Of a stretch of 64,000 nucleotides of DNA, positions 45,502 to 55,395 are shown piece after piece. Below the pieces are notes generated by a model. That model had not been told where the DNA came from and ran no database searches. It saw nothing but the letters and a program-made list of their open reading frames with translations. Made by a program: the position numbers and the translations under genes. The stretch is from positions 62,001 through 126,000 of the forward strand of contig CP076357.1 of the NCBI GenBank assembly GCA_018798825.1, read 5' to 3'. The stretch is from Ochrobactrum sp. BTU1 (GTDB lineage: Bacteria; Pseudomonadota; Alphaproteobacteria; Rhizobiales; Rhizobiaceae). Positions within the stretch are counted from its first letter, which is position 1. The number at the start of each line of letters is the position of its first letter.

Positions 45502-46107
45502 ATGGCCCATGACTTTATCGCTCATCTTCGCCGTCGTCGAAGCCAATACAACATTGGTAGGAACGTAAAGCTGTCTCAACCCGAGATCACCAGCATAATT
45601 CAAGAAGCTGTTCGCCAAGCGCCCAGTACCTTTAATTCTCAAAGTTCTCGGGTCGTCATTCTTTATGGGGTTGAGAGCGTTCAATTTTGGGATATCGTGA
45701 CAGAGGCGTTGCGACCACTCGTGCCTACAGATGCTTTTCAACCAACTGAGGCGAAGATAAAGAGATTTGCATCTGGAGCAGGAACGGTGCTTTTCTACGA
45801 AGATCAGCAAATTGTTCGTGAGCTGCAGGAGACCTATCAGCTCTATGCGGACAAATTCCCTGAGTTTTCTGAGCAATCATCGGGAATGGCGCAGTTTTCA
45901 GTTTGGACTGCTTTAGCAACTGTCGGGATTGGGGCAAGTCTGCAACACTATAATCCTGTGATCGACAGCCTTGTTGCTCAGCAATGGGATATTCCGCAAA
46001 ATTGGAGATTGCGGGCGCAGCTACCGTTTGGTTCGAATGAGAGTGAGCTAGGCGAAAAGAGCTTCATCAATGATGCGCTGCGCTTCAAAATAGCAGGCAA
46101 TATCTGA
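45502..46107 (+). CDS. Nitroreductase-family protein
   Basis: A 201-residue FMN-dependent nitroreductase of the small Frm2/YhfL-like group (FIAHLRRRRSQYNIG, AVRQAPSTFNSQSSRVVILY, SSGMAQFSVWTALATVGIGA, LPFGSNESELGEK). It likely reduces nitro compounds or quinones or protects against lipid or redox stress in the cytoplasm. I chose the ATG at 45502 because family members begin at this point; the frame is open further upstream. It stands alone between a damaged ABC gene and an AhpD-like gene on the same strand. Confidence 0.88.
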   Translation: MAHDFIAHLRRRRSQYNIGRNVKLSQPEITSIIQEAVRQAPSTFNSQSSRVVILYGVESVQFWDIVTEALRPLVPTDAFQPTEAKIKRFASGAGTVLFYEDQQIVRELQETYQLYADKFPEFSEQSSGMAQFSVWTALATVGIGASLQHYNPVIDSLVAQQWDIPQNWRLRAQLPFGSNESELGEKSFINDALRFKIAGNI

Positions 46108-46210
46108 TCGATTCAGACATTCTGTGCATGAAGCTAGATTCCGGTTTTGGCTGATGTGGTTGGTTTGCGATAACCTCTAACGGTGATTGCAGAAATTTAA
46201 GGTGAAGAAG

Positions 46211-46621
46211 ATGACGACGGTGAAGCTCTGGACTGACAGTGATGCTGAGAAATCACCACGCGTTAAAGCCGTATTCGACGATATCAGGGCAGTTCGAGGA
46301 TCAGACTTCGTAAATAACTTCTGGCGGGGTCTGGCGAACGATCCTCTCACCCTCGAACGGACGTGGCAAAGTTTGAAAGAAGTAATGATTGCGCCGTCAG
46401 CGCTGGATCCCCTCACAAAAGAACTGATCTATGTTGCTGTGTCTGTTGCAAGCGGTTGTAATTACTGCATTCATTCCCACACGGCTGCTGCGCGCGCCAA
46501 GGGAATGACTGACGCGCAGTATGGTGATCTGCTTGCCGTTATAGGAATGGCATCGGAGACCAATCGGATTGTCACAGCCTTGTCTATTCCTGTTGATCCA
46601 GAATTTGATGTGACTAGCTGA
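46211..46621 (+). CDS. AhpD-like carboxymuconolactone decarboxylase family protein
   Basis: A 136-residue protein with the AhpD/CMD helical fold and the redox motif CxxC followed by His (SGCNYCIHSHTAAARAKGMT). This indicates a thiol-dependent peroxidase or disulfide reductase role rather than decarboxylation. AAGGTGAAGAAG precedes the ATG. It lies 103 bases after the nitroreductase gene, and the two may form a small oxidative-stress unit. Confidence 0.85.
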   Translation: MTTVKLWTDSDAEKSPRVKAVFDDIRAVRGSDFVNNFWRGLANDPLTLERTWQSLKEVMIAPSALDPLTKELIYVAVSVASGCNYCIHSHTAAARAKGMTDAQYGDLLAVIGMASETNRIVTALSIPVDPEFDVTS

Positions 46622-46867
46622 AACGGATAATCTCAGCGTTGGTTCGTTGGCCGAAGACATGGTTTACGACCTGTTTCCTTCGCGATGCTGTTTGGCGAAA
46701 AATTGTTCTCGTTTTGGCATTAAGATAGAAAAAGCTGCCTGCAAGCATCGACCTCGACCGGCTATTGATGATCCAGTAAGAGTTTCAATTACCGCGATGG
46801 TTGAAGTCCAACTGGGCGCCGACTAACGGTCTGAAACGACTGTTTCAGCATGTGAAAGGTCGCACGA

Positions 46868-47854
46868 TTGTCGTGGTCATCTGGCATTTCAAAATCTGTT
46901 AGTCAGGAAAAAATTGTTCTGATCTTGGCTGTAGCATTGTTTGCTGGCTTTGCCTTGAGCCTTGAAGGTTTCAGGACAACGGGAAATCTTATAGCAATTA
47001 TACGCAGTATTTCAGTGCTGGGCATTCTCGCTATTGGCATGGGGCTGGTGGTTATCGGTCGTGGTATCGATTTATCCATGGTTGCTGTGATGGTGATAGC
47101 GACGGCGCTTCAACTTGAATTGTTACATTATGGTTGGAGTCTGCTAGCCGCAAGTTCGATAGTGTTTCTGGTCGTAGTAGCTATCGGTTTGGTCAATGGG
47201 TTTCTGGTTGCCTATGCTAGTGTCCCGGCGCTTTTTGCGACGCTCGCCACAAGCGCATTTGGCTTTGGTTTCGTTCGTTCACAGATATTGACGCAAGATG
47301 TGATTGCCATACCGCAGGATGCGTTGATGCTTCTCTCACTTGGACAGGCTCGGCTGGTGGGGCTTCCGCTTGATGTGCTACTTTTTCTTGGTCTGCTGAT
47401 CACAGGCTGGCTTTTTCTCCGATATACAAAACCGGGACGGTTCCTCTACCTCATGGGCGATAACTATGAGGCCGCGCGAACCATGGGCATTGGCGTGCGA
47501 CCGCTCACTCTTCTGAAATACGTCATTAGTGCTCTACTGGCGTGGGTGGCAGGAGTTGCCACAGCTGTCAGCTTACAAAGCATGAATACCCGCATCGTGA
47601 ATTCAACGCTGCTCTATGATGTCATTTTGGTCGTGGTGATTGGCGGCATTGGCCTTTCGGGAGGGAAAGGCGGGATGCGCAACGTTCTGGTCGGTGCTCT
47701 GTTGATTGGCATTCTTCTCAACGGTATGACTATCCTCGACCTCCCCAATATCTATCAGAATTTGATCAAAGCAACAATTTTGCTGACTGCAATCATTCTC
47801 GATGGACGTCTCAACCCACGCGATGAACAGACCAGCCAGCAAGGCGACATCTGA
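46868..47854 (+). CDS. Sugar-type ABC permease (RbsC family), first copy
   Basis: A 328-residue inner-membrane permease of the BPD_transp_2 family (SVLGILAIGMGLVVIGRGID, LSMVAVMVIATALQ, VNGFLVAYASVPALFATLAT, VVIGGIGLSGGKGGMRN). The open frame begins with TTG, preceded by AAAGG at 9 bases. It probably forms a heterodimer with the permease half of the fusion protein at 49059. The 246 bases upstream hold no gene and presumably the operon promoter. Confidence 0.88.
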   Translation: MSWSSGISKSVSQEKIVLILAVALFAGFALSLEGFRTTGNLIAIIRSISVLGILAIGMGLVVIGRGIDLSMVAVMVIATALQLELLHYGWSLLAASSIVFLVVVAIGLVNGFLVAYASVPALFATLATSAFGFGFVRSQILTQDVIAIPQDALMLLSLGQARLVGLPLDVLLFLGLLITGWLFLRYTKPGRFLYLMGDNYEAARTMGIGVRPLTLLKYVISALLAWVAGVATAVSLQSMNTRIVNSTLLYDVILVVVIGGIGLSGGKGGMRNVLVGALLIGILLNGMTILDLPNIYQNLIKATILLTAIILDGRLNPRDEQTSQQGDI

Positions 47855-47905
47855 CATTTATAACTTGGGGCGCGCTTGGCGGTCCATCGAAGAGAGGGTT
47901 GGAAA

Positions 47906-48934
47906 ATGAAATTATGGAAGCGTGGTTTACTTGCTGCTCTGTCCGCGACGATGGTGTTGGCTGTGGGAGCTTTCGCAAGCTCCGCGCAGGATGCGGACAA
48001 TGCCGGACCTGTTGCTTATGAGAATGCGCTTAAGGGCAAGCGCGTTGTGCTTGTACCAATGACAATGGGCTTTGATCTTGCTCAGGGGTGGAACTACTTT
48101 ATTGGTGAAGAAGTCAAAGCGTTCGGTGGTATCTGGGAGACACGCGATCCGAACTGGAGCGTGGATGCTGGCGCGCAGGCAATTACAGATCTGATTTCTT
48201 CAGCGAACAAACCAGATGTGTTGATCGTACAATCACCTGACATCAACTCCTACAGCCGCCTTTATAAACGGGCACAGAATGCAGGCATTTTTGTAATTCA
48301 ACTGGATAACCCATCGAACTTTGCGTCTGACGTTTTTGCTGGTTCAGACTGGAAGAAGCTTGGAGAACTTGAAGCAGAAGCCGTTATTAAAGGTTGTGGA
48401 CCAAATTCCAGCAAGAAGATCGGCGTTATACAGGGGGATCAGGTTAATGCATCGAGCCTCGATCAATGGGCAGGTGTGCAGGCCGTCCTTGAAAAGAACC
48501 CTGAATTTAAGATCGTTGGTCAGCCAGATTCCAACTGGGATCCGACCACCGCTCGCAATGCAGCCACCACCCTGCTACAGCAAAATCCTGACGTTTGCGG
48601 CATTATCGATTTTTGGGACGCTACCGCGCAGGGAACTGCTGCTGCCATTCGTGATGCAGGTCTAAAAGACAAAGTGTTTCTTGTGACCACCGGTGGCGGC
48701 GAACAAATCGACTGCAACCTGCTGGAAGATGGTACATTCGGTGCTATTGTAACCAGCGAGCTGGTTCGTCAGTCGCACGATGTTGTAACCGCGATAAAGC
48801 TTCTGCTACAGGGCAATGAGAAGCCCGGTGATAAGGCGAGATACCTCTACACACTCGAACGAGCCCGCACGAAAGGTGATCTGACGCCTGGCGTCTGCTG
48901 GAGCCAAAAGGCAATCGAAGCGGCGAAGACGTAA
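47906..48934 (+). CDS. Periplasmic sugar-binding protein (family 4 type)
   Basis: A 342-residue binding protein with signal peptide (MKLWKRGLLAALSATMVLAV...SSAQ). The mature part has the LacI-like periplasmic-binding fold (VVLVPMTMGFDLAQGWNYFI, DVLIVQSPDINSYSRLYKRA, GIFVIQLDNPSNFASDVFAG, DVCGIIDFWDATAQGTAAAI). The ligand is unknown; the neighbours suggest a lactone- or glycoside-like compound. GAGAGGGTTGGAAA precedes the ATG. Confidence 0.9.
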   Translation: MKLWKRGLLAALSATMVLAVGAFASSAQDADNAGPVAYENALKGKRVVLVPMTMGFDLAQGWNYFIGEEVKAFGGIWETRDPNWSVDAGAQAITDLISSANKPDVLIVQSPDINSYSRLYKRAQNAGIFVIQLDNPSNFASDVFAGSDWKKLGELEAEAVIKGCGPNSSKKIGVIQGDQVNASSLDQWAGVQAVLEKNPEFKIVGQPDSNWDPTTARNAATTLLQQNPDVCGIIDFWDATAQGTAAAIRDAGLKDKVFLVTTGGGEQIDCNLLEDGTFGAIVTSELVRQSHDVVTAIKLLLQGNEKPGDKARYLYTLERARTKGDLTPGVCWSQKAIEAAKT

Positions 48935-49058
48935 AGTTACAACGATGGAGAGCACAGCCTTTCTTGCGTTGTGCTTTCCTATTTTTGCGTATGCATCCCG
49001 GCTCCAATAGCGGGGAGTAGATGACAGACATTGCCTTTCGGAAAGCCGGAAACATCGA

Positions 49059-51182
49059 ATGAAAATGAGAGAAGCGCTAGCGCGGTTTCGCTACAACAGG
49101 ATACCGGACCATCTCGCCGGAGAAATTCTCGTTAAGAACTGGGCCGATAATCTGGTTCCGTTTGTCTTTCTTATCGCGGTGGTTGGAATTTTCGGTGTGC
49201 TTGTTCCAGGCTTCTTTACCGCGGGCAGTCTCCTTGATACATCACGGCAACTGGGAGAGTTTCTGATTGTCGTTATCGGTCTAACGGTGGTTATCATCGG
49301 AGGCGGGATCGATCTGTCGGTAGGGTCTATTTTCGCTCTAGCAGCTTTTGCCGCACTCGCCATCATCTACATTGGGGAGGGGCCTGTCTGGCTTGCATTT
49401 ATCGCCGCGATCGGAGTGGGGGCATTGTTTGGTGCGTTCAATGGTTTCCTCATTGGTTATCTTCGTCTGCGCGCATTTCTCACAACCCTTGTTACGCTCA
49501 TCATCGGTCGTTCGATTTATGATATTCTGATCATTCACTACGGTAAACAGATCCAAAGCTCTGCAGTCTATTCTGATAGCTTTGACTGGATGGGTATGGG
49601 TACCCTATGGGGCCTTCCTGTGAGTGCGCTGATCGCTCTGCTTTTTACGGCGTTCGCACATCTGATCATTACCCGATCGCGCATTGGCTGGCACATCAGT
49701 GCAGTTGGCGGCGCTCGACGTTCTGCATTCAATATCGGCATTCCAGTGCGGCGTACAGTTTTCCTGACCTATGTTGTTTGCGGAGGTGCGTGTGGCATAG
49801 CCGGTTATCTGTTTGCTGCAAGGCTGTCTGGAGCCGGGCCAGGAACGGGGCTTGGGTTGGAATTGCTGGCATTGACAGCTGCTGTTGTGGGCGGAAACAG
49901 TCTTGGTGGTGGACGTGGTTCCATTGCAAAGGGCTTTATGGGTGCTGTTGCCGTTCTGCTCATCAACAACGGATTAATACGCATCGGGGCGGGAACGGGT
50001 ACCAATCAGATGATACTGGGATTGTTGCTGGCTCTTGCGATCGTTTTCGACGTTCGATGGCTCAAGAACCGCCACAAGGTCGTGTCTGAGGTTTATGTGG
50101 CACCTGTGCACCATCGGATGCAATCGGCCGTGTCGGCGATTCCCGGATCGGGCACGCCATACGCGCTTAACAATTCACTGGCGAGTGCTGAAGCGATCGG
50201 TATTGGTGAAGTCGAGGGTCCGGAAGATGTAGTTCTGGATCGGGACGATAATCTTTATGCGGGCACCCGACATGGTGAAATCGTGCGTTATTTTGCACCT
50301 GATTATAAGCGATCTGAGATATTTGCTCATATTGGCGGCTTTCCGCTGGGGTTGGCCATCGACCGTGACGGATCGATAAAGTCGTGCGTGGGTGCTATGG
50401 GTTTGTACTCTGTTGCACAGAATGGGGTGGTCAGTGAATTATCAACGGAGACTGGCCGCTCCCTTTTTTCCGTTATTGACGATGCGCGTCTGCGTGATCC
50501 GAATGATTGCGACATAGATCGTCATGGTCGGGTCTGGTTTACGGATTCAACGACGCGTTATGATGCGCACGACTGGGCTCTGGATTCAATTGAGAGCCGA
50601 CCCACCGGACGTTTGTTGGTTTTTGATCCAAAGACCGGCAAAACACGGACAGTCCTTAAAAACCTCCGCTATGCCAATGGCGTTTGCATAGCCCATGACG
50701 GCGAGTCGCTATTCCTGGCGGAATCGTGGGCGTGCTCGGTTCATCGCTACTGGATTGAGGGACCAAAGGCGGGCACCCTCGAAACAGTTATCCGCGACAT
50801 GCCGGGCTATCCAGATAATATCAATCGTGCCTCCGATGGCACTTACTGGATGGCGTGGCTGGGTATGCGCACACCAAGTTTCGATCTTGCGTTGCGCAAT
50901 CCCGCGATGCGCAAACGCATGACGCGGCGTCTTCCGCAGGATGATTGGCTGTTTCCCAATATCAACACGGGTGGTGTTGTGAAATTTGATGAAACTGGCG
51001 CTGTTGTTGCAACACTTGGCGATATTGGCGGTGCAAGCCACCCAATGGTGACATCCATGCGTGAGCACAAAGGCTTTCTCTATATTGGCGGTATCCTCAA
51101 TAACCGGATTGGTCGCATCCGGATTGACGGAGCTGATCCTGACTGGACAGGCTGGAACTCTTATTGGAACGGTGCAAAATGA
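49059..51182 (+). CDS. RbsC-type permease fused to a strictosidine-synthase-like propeller
   Basis: A 707-residue fusion. Residues about 25-335 are a BPD_transp_2 sugar permease (TVVIIGGGIDLSVGSIFALA, AAVVGGNSLGGGRGSIAKGF). Residues about 375-700 are a six-bladed propeller of the strictosidine synthase/SMP-30 type (IGEVEGPEDVVLDRDDNLYA, RPTGRLLVFDPKTGKTRTVL, NLRYANGVCIAHDGESLFLA, PGYPDNINRASDGTYWMAW). These propellers hydrolyse lactones or bind hydrophobic ligands. The linker is short (VAPVHHRMQSAVSAIPGSGT) and there is no frameshift. Its stop overlaps the next gene. Confidence 0.88.
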   Translation: MKMREALARFRYNRIPDHLAGEILVKNWADNLVPFVFLIAVVGIFGVLVPGFFTAGSLLDTSRQLGEFLIVVIGLTVVIIGGGIDLSVGSIFALAAFAALAIIYIGEGPVWLAFIAAIGVGALFGAFNGFLIGYLRLRAFLTTLVTLIIGRSIYDILIIHYGKQIQSSAVYSDSFDWMGMGTLWGLPVSALIALLFTAFAHLIITRSRIGWHISAVGGARRSAFNIGIPVRRTVFLTYVVCGGACGIAGYLFAARLSGAGPGTGLGLELLALTAAVVGGNSLGGGRGSIAKGFMGAVAVLLINNGLIRIGAGTGTNQMILGLLLALAIVFDVRWLKNRHKVVSEVYVAPVHHRMQSAVSAIPGSGTPYALNNSLASAEAIGIGEVEGPEDVVLDRDDNLYAGTRHGEIVRYFAPDYKRSEIFAHIGGFPLGLAIDRDGSIKSCVGAMGLYSVAQNGVVSELSTETGRSLFSVIDDARLRDPNDCDIDRHGRVWFTDSTTRYDAHDWALDSIESRPTGRLLVFDPKTGKTRTVLKNLRYANGVCIAHDGESLFLAESWACSVHRYWIEGPKAGTLETVIRDMPGYPDNINRASDGTYWMAWLGMRTPSFDLALRNPAMRKRMTRRLPQDDWLFPNINTGGVVKFDETGAVVATLGDIGGASHPMVTSMREHKGFLYIGGILNNRIGRIRIDGADPDWTGWNSYWNGAK

Positions 51183-52252
51183 GTTTCATTGACCGCCTTT
51201 TTGATCCCTTCCGTGGCAAGGCAATTACGATTCCTCCCTATGACGGTGCATACAAACCAAATAGTGCGCTTGATGATGCCCCTGTAGTCCATTCGCATAA
51301 AGAGCCGGATAATCTCGTTCTTTGGTCGGGAGAGCCTGTATTTTCATCCGGTGCTTCGGTGTTCAAAATTACTGGCGCCACAGTGCAGAAGATCGCTTGT
51401 TACGATGCCGAAATCTCCGCGCTGGCGGCGCTTTCCGATGACGCGCTCATTGTTGCGCTTGATAGCGGCAAGCTTCTCGTCCATGGTGGTGTCCATGACG
51501 GCAAGACCTTCGACCGACTCGGATCAACCAATCTTTGCTGTCCAACTGCTGTGTCGGTGATTGACGCGACAACCATCGCCGTAACAGTGGGCTCTGCCAC
51601 ATATGCGCCGTCTGACTGGGTTGTGGCTCTCATGACCAAACAGGCGAGCGGATCTGTGTGGACACTTGATATTGTCTCTGGAAAAGCCTGTCTTCTGGCA
51701 GACAAGCTTGCATGGCCATCGGGCGTTCAGGCTCACCGTGATGGCTCGATCCACGTCAGTGAGGCTTTTGCACACCGCATTATTCGCATCGACGCCAGAA
51801 CGGGATTAGTTCCGGTTCTGACCAGAATTCCGGGTTACCCGGGGAAACTGTCGCCTGCTCAAAATGATGGTTTCTGGCTATCTGTCTTTGCACCGCGAAA
51901 TCGTCTGATCGAGTTTGTATTGCAGGAGAAAGCCTTCCGTCGCGATATGCTTGCAACGATTGAGCGCGAGTATTGGATTGCTCCCGCCCTATCTGCTGGC
52001 TCCGACTTTCTTGCGCCATTGCAATGCGGCTCGGTTCGCACGATGGGCGTACATAAGCCTTGGGCGCCATCGCGTTCATACGGTCTGGCAGTTCTGCTCG
52101 ATAGCCAATACCTGCCGGAGCAAAGTTTTCATAGCCGTTCTGATGGAACCCGCCACGGATTGACATCGATACTGAATGTGGGCTCGTCGGTGCTTGCAAC
52201 CTTGAAGGGAGCTGATTTGATTATCGAGCTCGGTAACGGTGATGGACAATGA
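51179..52252 (+). CDS. Second strictosidine-synthase/SMP-30-like propeller protein
   Basis: A 357-residue cytoplasmic protein without a signal peptide, related to the propeller half of the preceding fusion (ASGSVWTLDIVSGKACLLAD, LAWPSGVQAHRDGSIHVSEA, HRIIRIDARTGLVPVLTRIP, GYPGKLSPAQNDGFWLSVF). It is more diverged and has lost the DN motif of the PGYPDN loop. It starts by an ATGA overlap with the fusion gene and ends by another with the ATPase gene, so all three are translationally coupled. It may be a lactonase or binding partner for the imported compound. Confidence 0.82.
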   Translation: MSFIDRLFDPFRGKAITIPPYDGAYKPNSALDDAPVVHSHKEPDNLVLWSGEPVFSSGASVFKITGATVQKIACYDAEISALAALSDDALIVALDSGKLLVHGGVHDGKTFDRLGSTNLCCPTAVSVIDATTIAVTVGSATYAPSDWVVALMTKQASGSVWTLDIVSGKACLLADKLAWPSGVQAHRDGSIHVSEAFAHRIIRIDARTGLVPVLTRIPGYPGKLSPAQNDGFWLSVFAPRNRLIEFVLQEKAFRRDMLATIEREYWIAPALSAGSDFLAPLQCGSVRTMGVHKPWAPSRSYGLAVLLDSQYLPEQSFHSRSDGTRHGLTSILNVGSSVLATLKGADLIIELGNGDGQ

Positions 52253-53736
52253 CAGTTTTGCTGGAAACCAAAGCGATCACGAAGTCATATCACGGCAATG
52301 TGGCCGTTAATGCAGTTGATTTCGACCTTCACTCGAGTGAAGTGCATGCGCTAATTGGAGAAAATGGAGCCGGAAAATCGACGCTGAGCAAATTGATTGC
52401 CGGTGTAGTTGAGCCGAGTTCGGGCAAGCTTATCCTGGACGCAAAGGAAGTGCAGTTTTCAGGCCCTGCCGATGCTTTGCGAAATGGTATCGCAATGGTG
52501 TTTCAGGAAACGAGCCTTGTACCCTCGATGACTGTTGCCCAGAACCTCTATCTCGGTGATGAGAAGGCATTCAATCGTTTGCGCGGTATTACTATTGCGG
52601 CACAACAATTCCTTCAATCGCTAAATTTTACAGTTGATCCCACTGCCAATGTTTCAACGCTTGGTGCTGCAAAACGTCAGATGGTAGAGATTGCGCGCGC
52701 AGTGCGGTTGAATGCCAGGATCATCATTTTTGATGAACCAACCGCCACTCTGACACCCGAAGAGCGCAAACATTTCTTCGCGCTTATCAGACGATTAAAA
52801 AAACGCGGGGTGACTATTGTCTTCATCAGCCACGCCCTGGAGGAAGCACTGCTCATCTCGGACCGCATCACTGTCATGCGTGACGGTCAGAAAGTGATCA
52901 CGGACAAGACGGTCCATCTGAACCAGGCAAAGATCGTTCAGGCAATGATCGGTCGCAAACCTGTCGAGGGTTCTCAGCTACGCAGGGCAATTCGCACTGG
53001 TGGTCGGCGAATTCTTTCGGTAGAAGATGTGTCTATGGGGGCGATGGTTCGCAATACATCCTTCTCAGTATTCGAGGGACAGACGACTGGCATTTTCGGG
53101 CTTGTTGGTTCTGGCAGAACAGAAACGGCGAAGATCATTGCCGGAGTTTTCAAACGCAATTTTCTGCGTGGCGGAACCATCGAGTACCGCGGACAGCCGG
53201 TGCGTTACACAACGCCGCGTGATGCCGTGCGGGACGGGATCGTTTATGTCACCGAAGACCGCAAAGTCGATGGCTTCTTTGAAACCATGTCAATCGCTGA
53301 AAATCTCTATGCGGGACTTCTGGCTGCTGGTTTAGAGCGACTGCCTGTTGTGAGCTACAAGGAAATGAAGGTGCTCGCTGATACTTGGAGAGGTAAGCTC
53401 GCCATCAGGAGTATTGATTCAAAAGCTCAGGTTATTGAACTTTCGGGCGGCAATCAGCAGAAGGTTGTCATCAGCAAAGCGCTTGTGCAGAAGCCCAAAC
53501 TCATTATCTTTGATGAGCCGACACGGGGCGTTGATGTGGGAGCTATTGCGGAGATCCACAGCCTGATCGAAGGTCTTGCAGATCAGGGGCTGGCTGTTAT
53601 AGTTATCTCATCGTATCTGCCAGAAATTTTGGCCCTTTCTGATCGCATTCTGGTTTGTCGCCAGGGGCGAATTGTTGAAGAATTTTCACCACTTGCGGTC
53701 ACTGAGAAAGACATTATGTTTGCTGCGGTGCACTGA
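52249..53736 (+). CDS. Sugar ABC ATPase, two-domain RbsA/MglA type
   Basis: A 495-residue ATPase with two ABC domains. The first has Walker A GENGAGKST, Walker B IIFDEPTATLTPEE and a divergent signature LGAAKRQMVEIARA. The second has the degenerate Walker A GLVGSGRTETAK, signature LSGGNQQKVVIS and DEPTRGVDVGA. This asymmetry is normal for RbsA-type proteins. It powers the permease pair and closes the operon. Confidence 0.93.
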   Translation: MTVLLETKAITKSYHGNVAVNAVDFDLHSSEVHALIGENGAGKSTLSKLIAGVVEPSSGKLILDAKEVQFSGPADALRNGIAMVFQETSLVPSMTVAQNLYLGDEKAFNRLRGITIAAQQFLQSLNFTVDPTANVSTLGAAKRQMVEIARAVRLNARIIIFDEPTATLTPEERKHFFALIRRLKKRGVTIVFISHALEEALLISDRITVMRDGQKVITDKTVHLNQAKIVQAMIGRKPVEGSQLRRAIRTGGRRILSVEDVSMGAMVRNTSFSVFEGQTTGIFGLVGSGRTETAKIIAGVFKRNFLRGGTIEYRGQPVRYTTPRDAVRDGIVYVTEDRKVDGFFETMSIAENLYAGLLAAGLERLPVVSYKEMKVLADTWRGKLAIRSIDSKAQVIELSGGNQQKVVISKALVQKPKLIIFDEPTRGVDVGAIAEIHSLIEGLADQGLAVIVISSYLPEILALSDRILVCRQGRIVEEFSPLAVTEKDIMFAAVH

Positions 53737-53904
53737 TGAAGTTTTGAGCAGAAACGTGTTGTTTACGCGGCAAAAAAATCGGAACTGTTTTCCAGGGCCC
53801 TCTTTCTAGTCTCAATCCGCCTTATACAATTGGACGGCAACTCATCGAGACTATACGCCGCCATTTTTCCCTCTCGCAATCGGTTGCACGTAACCACGCA
53901 ATAG

Positions 53905-54324
53905 GGCTTCTGCGGAGGTTCGAATTGCGGATGCCGAACGAAGGCTTGATACTTATCCGCACGAGTTTTCCGGCGGACAAAGACAACGCATTGCCATCGC
54001 AAGAGCACTTGCCAGCCGTCCACGTTTCATCATTTGCGATGAACCGACATCAGCACTCGACGTCTCGGTTCAGGCCCAGGTTCTGGATTTGATGACCTCG
54101 CTGCAGATTGAATTTAATCTTACTTTTCTGCTAGTAAGCCACAATTTAGCAGTTGTGAGGCAGATGGCAGGTCGTGTTGGCATTTTGCGCCATGGTGTTC
54201 TGTAGAACAGGGTGCGGTGGAAAATGTCTTTGGGATTCCAACTCACGCTTAAACGAAAATGCTAATTGGTGCGGTACCTGATATTAACGAAGCACTGGTT
54301 AGGGAGAACTGGCATTATGACTGA
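53905..54324 (+). pseudogene. Oligopeptide ABC ATPase, C-terminal fragment
   Basis: The readable part, [40 protein letters not shown] and [20 protein letters not shown], covers the signature through H-loop of a DppF-type ATPase. A stop and frameshift follow at about 54205; a second frame then gives a readable C-terminal end (ALVRENWHYD). The N-terminal half with Walker A is missing. It adjoins other gene fragments, marking a rearrangement zone. Confidence 0.8.
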
Positions 54325-54348
54325 CTGGGTCTTTGCCCGCATTCCGAT

Positions 54349-54885
54349 TTAACTGCTTTGCTTCGTTGTCATGAACAGATTGCTGGCCATGAAGTCAACG
54401 AACCCCCGAATTTTGGGTGATAAATATCTGTTCGTGGGCCATAAAACACGGAAGATGCCTGTTTCAATTATGTATTCATCGAGTATCGGAACCAGCTTGC
54501 GTTCTGCAAACTGCTGTTCGACTGCAAAGCTTGGCAAGCATGTGATCCCAAAGCCGCCTTCCGCGAGGTGAATAAGCGGTTCCAGAGTGCTGGCGGCAGT
54601 CGTCACAGGTAGTGTAATTCGGATATCGGTTTGACCTACTATCAGTGGCCACGGTTCCAGTTTTCCCGAATTTGCATAGCGATGATGCATACATCTATGA
54701 TGTAGAAGATCCTCGGGTATAACAGGCGTGCCGTTTTGCTTGAGGTATTCTGGTGAAGCGACAATCCGATGTTTAAACGTTCCAAGCTTACGGCTCATTA
54801 GTCTCGTATCACGAATTTCGCCTGTTCGCACGACAGCATCAAACCCTTCCTCAATCACGTCAACCAAACGATCCGTGGTGCCCAG
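54349..54885 (-). pseudogene. LysR-type regulator, C-terminal fragment
   Basis: The frame encodes the LysR effector-binding domain from DRLVDVIEEGFDAVVRTGEI through CMHHRYANSGKLEPWPL and LAEGGFGITCLPSFAVEQQF to a natural end (ALIDFM-like GFVDFMASNLF). The N-terminal DNA-binding helix-turn-helix and half of the sensor domain are absent. Upstream the sequence turns into a transketolase fragment on the opposite strand near 54885. The reading frame stays open across the junction, which could mislead automated calling. Confidence 0.8.
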
Positions 54886-55395
54886 TTGGAAGCAGCCATT
54901 CGCGCATCGGGCAATCATGATCGTGCGATCTATTTCCGGATCGGTCGAGGTCGGTATCCAGTTGTTTACGACAAGAATATGACTTTCACTTTTGGCAAGG
55001 CACATGAACACCTTCAAGGGGAAGAGCTGACGATCATTGCTTGCGGTATGGCTGTTCACGGCGCGCTTGAGGCTGCCCGTGTGATGAATGCCAAGGGTCG
55101 CTCTATCGGGGTGATCGACATGGCGTCAATCAAACCGTTAGACCGGGAGTCGATCCTCTCTGCTGCGGTGCGTTCTAAGAAACTGATGACCGTGGAGGAA
55201 CACAACGTAGTGGGTGGGCTCGGCGCTGCTGTTGCCGAAGTTCTGGCTGACGAAGGCGCGGGTGTGAAACTCAAACGTCATGGAATCTATGACGAATGTA
55301 GTCTTATTGCGCCGCCCTCCCACCTCTATGCGCACTACAAGCTGGATAGTGAAGGTATTCGCAGCGTTGCGGAACAGTTTTTGACGGAGAACTGA
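54883..55395 (+). pseudogene. Transketolase C-terminal subunit, fragment
   Basis: The frame encodes AAIRASGNHDRAIYFRIGRG, then FTFGKAHEHLQGEELTIIAC, GMAVHGALEAARVMNAKGRS and VEEHNVVGGLGAAVAEVLAD, to a natural end. This is the last roughly 170 residues of a two-subunit-type transketolase (C-terminal half), covering the end of the pyrimidine domain and the transketolase C domain. The thiamine-binding N-terminal parts are missing. It joins the LysR fragment head to head, so a deletion or recombination fused two unrelated genes. Confidence 0.8.

Noticed and set aside
54349..55059. A single 236-residue LysR-type protein
   Set aside because: The last 58 codons at its 5' end are antisense to the transketolase fragment and lack the LysR helix-turn-helix; only the 54349-54885 part is LysR-like.
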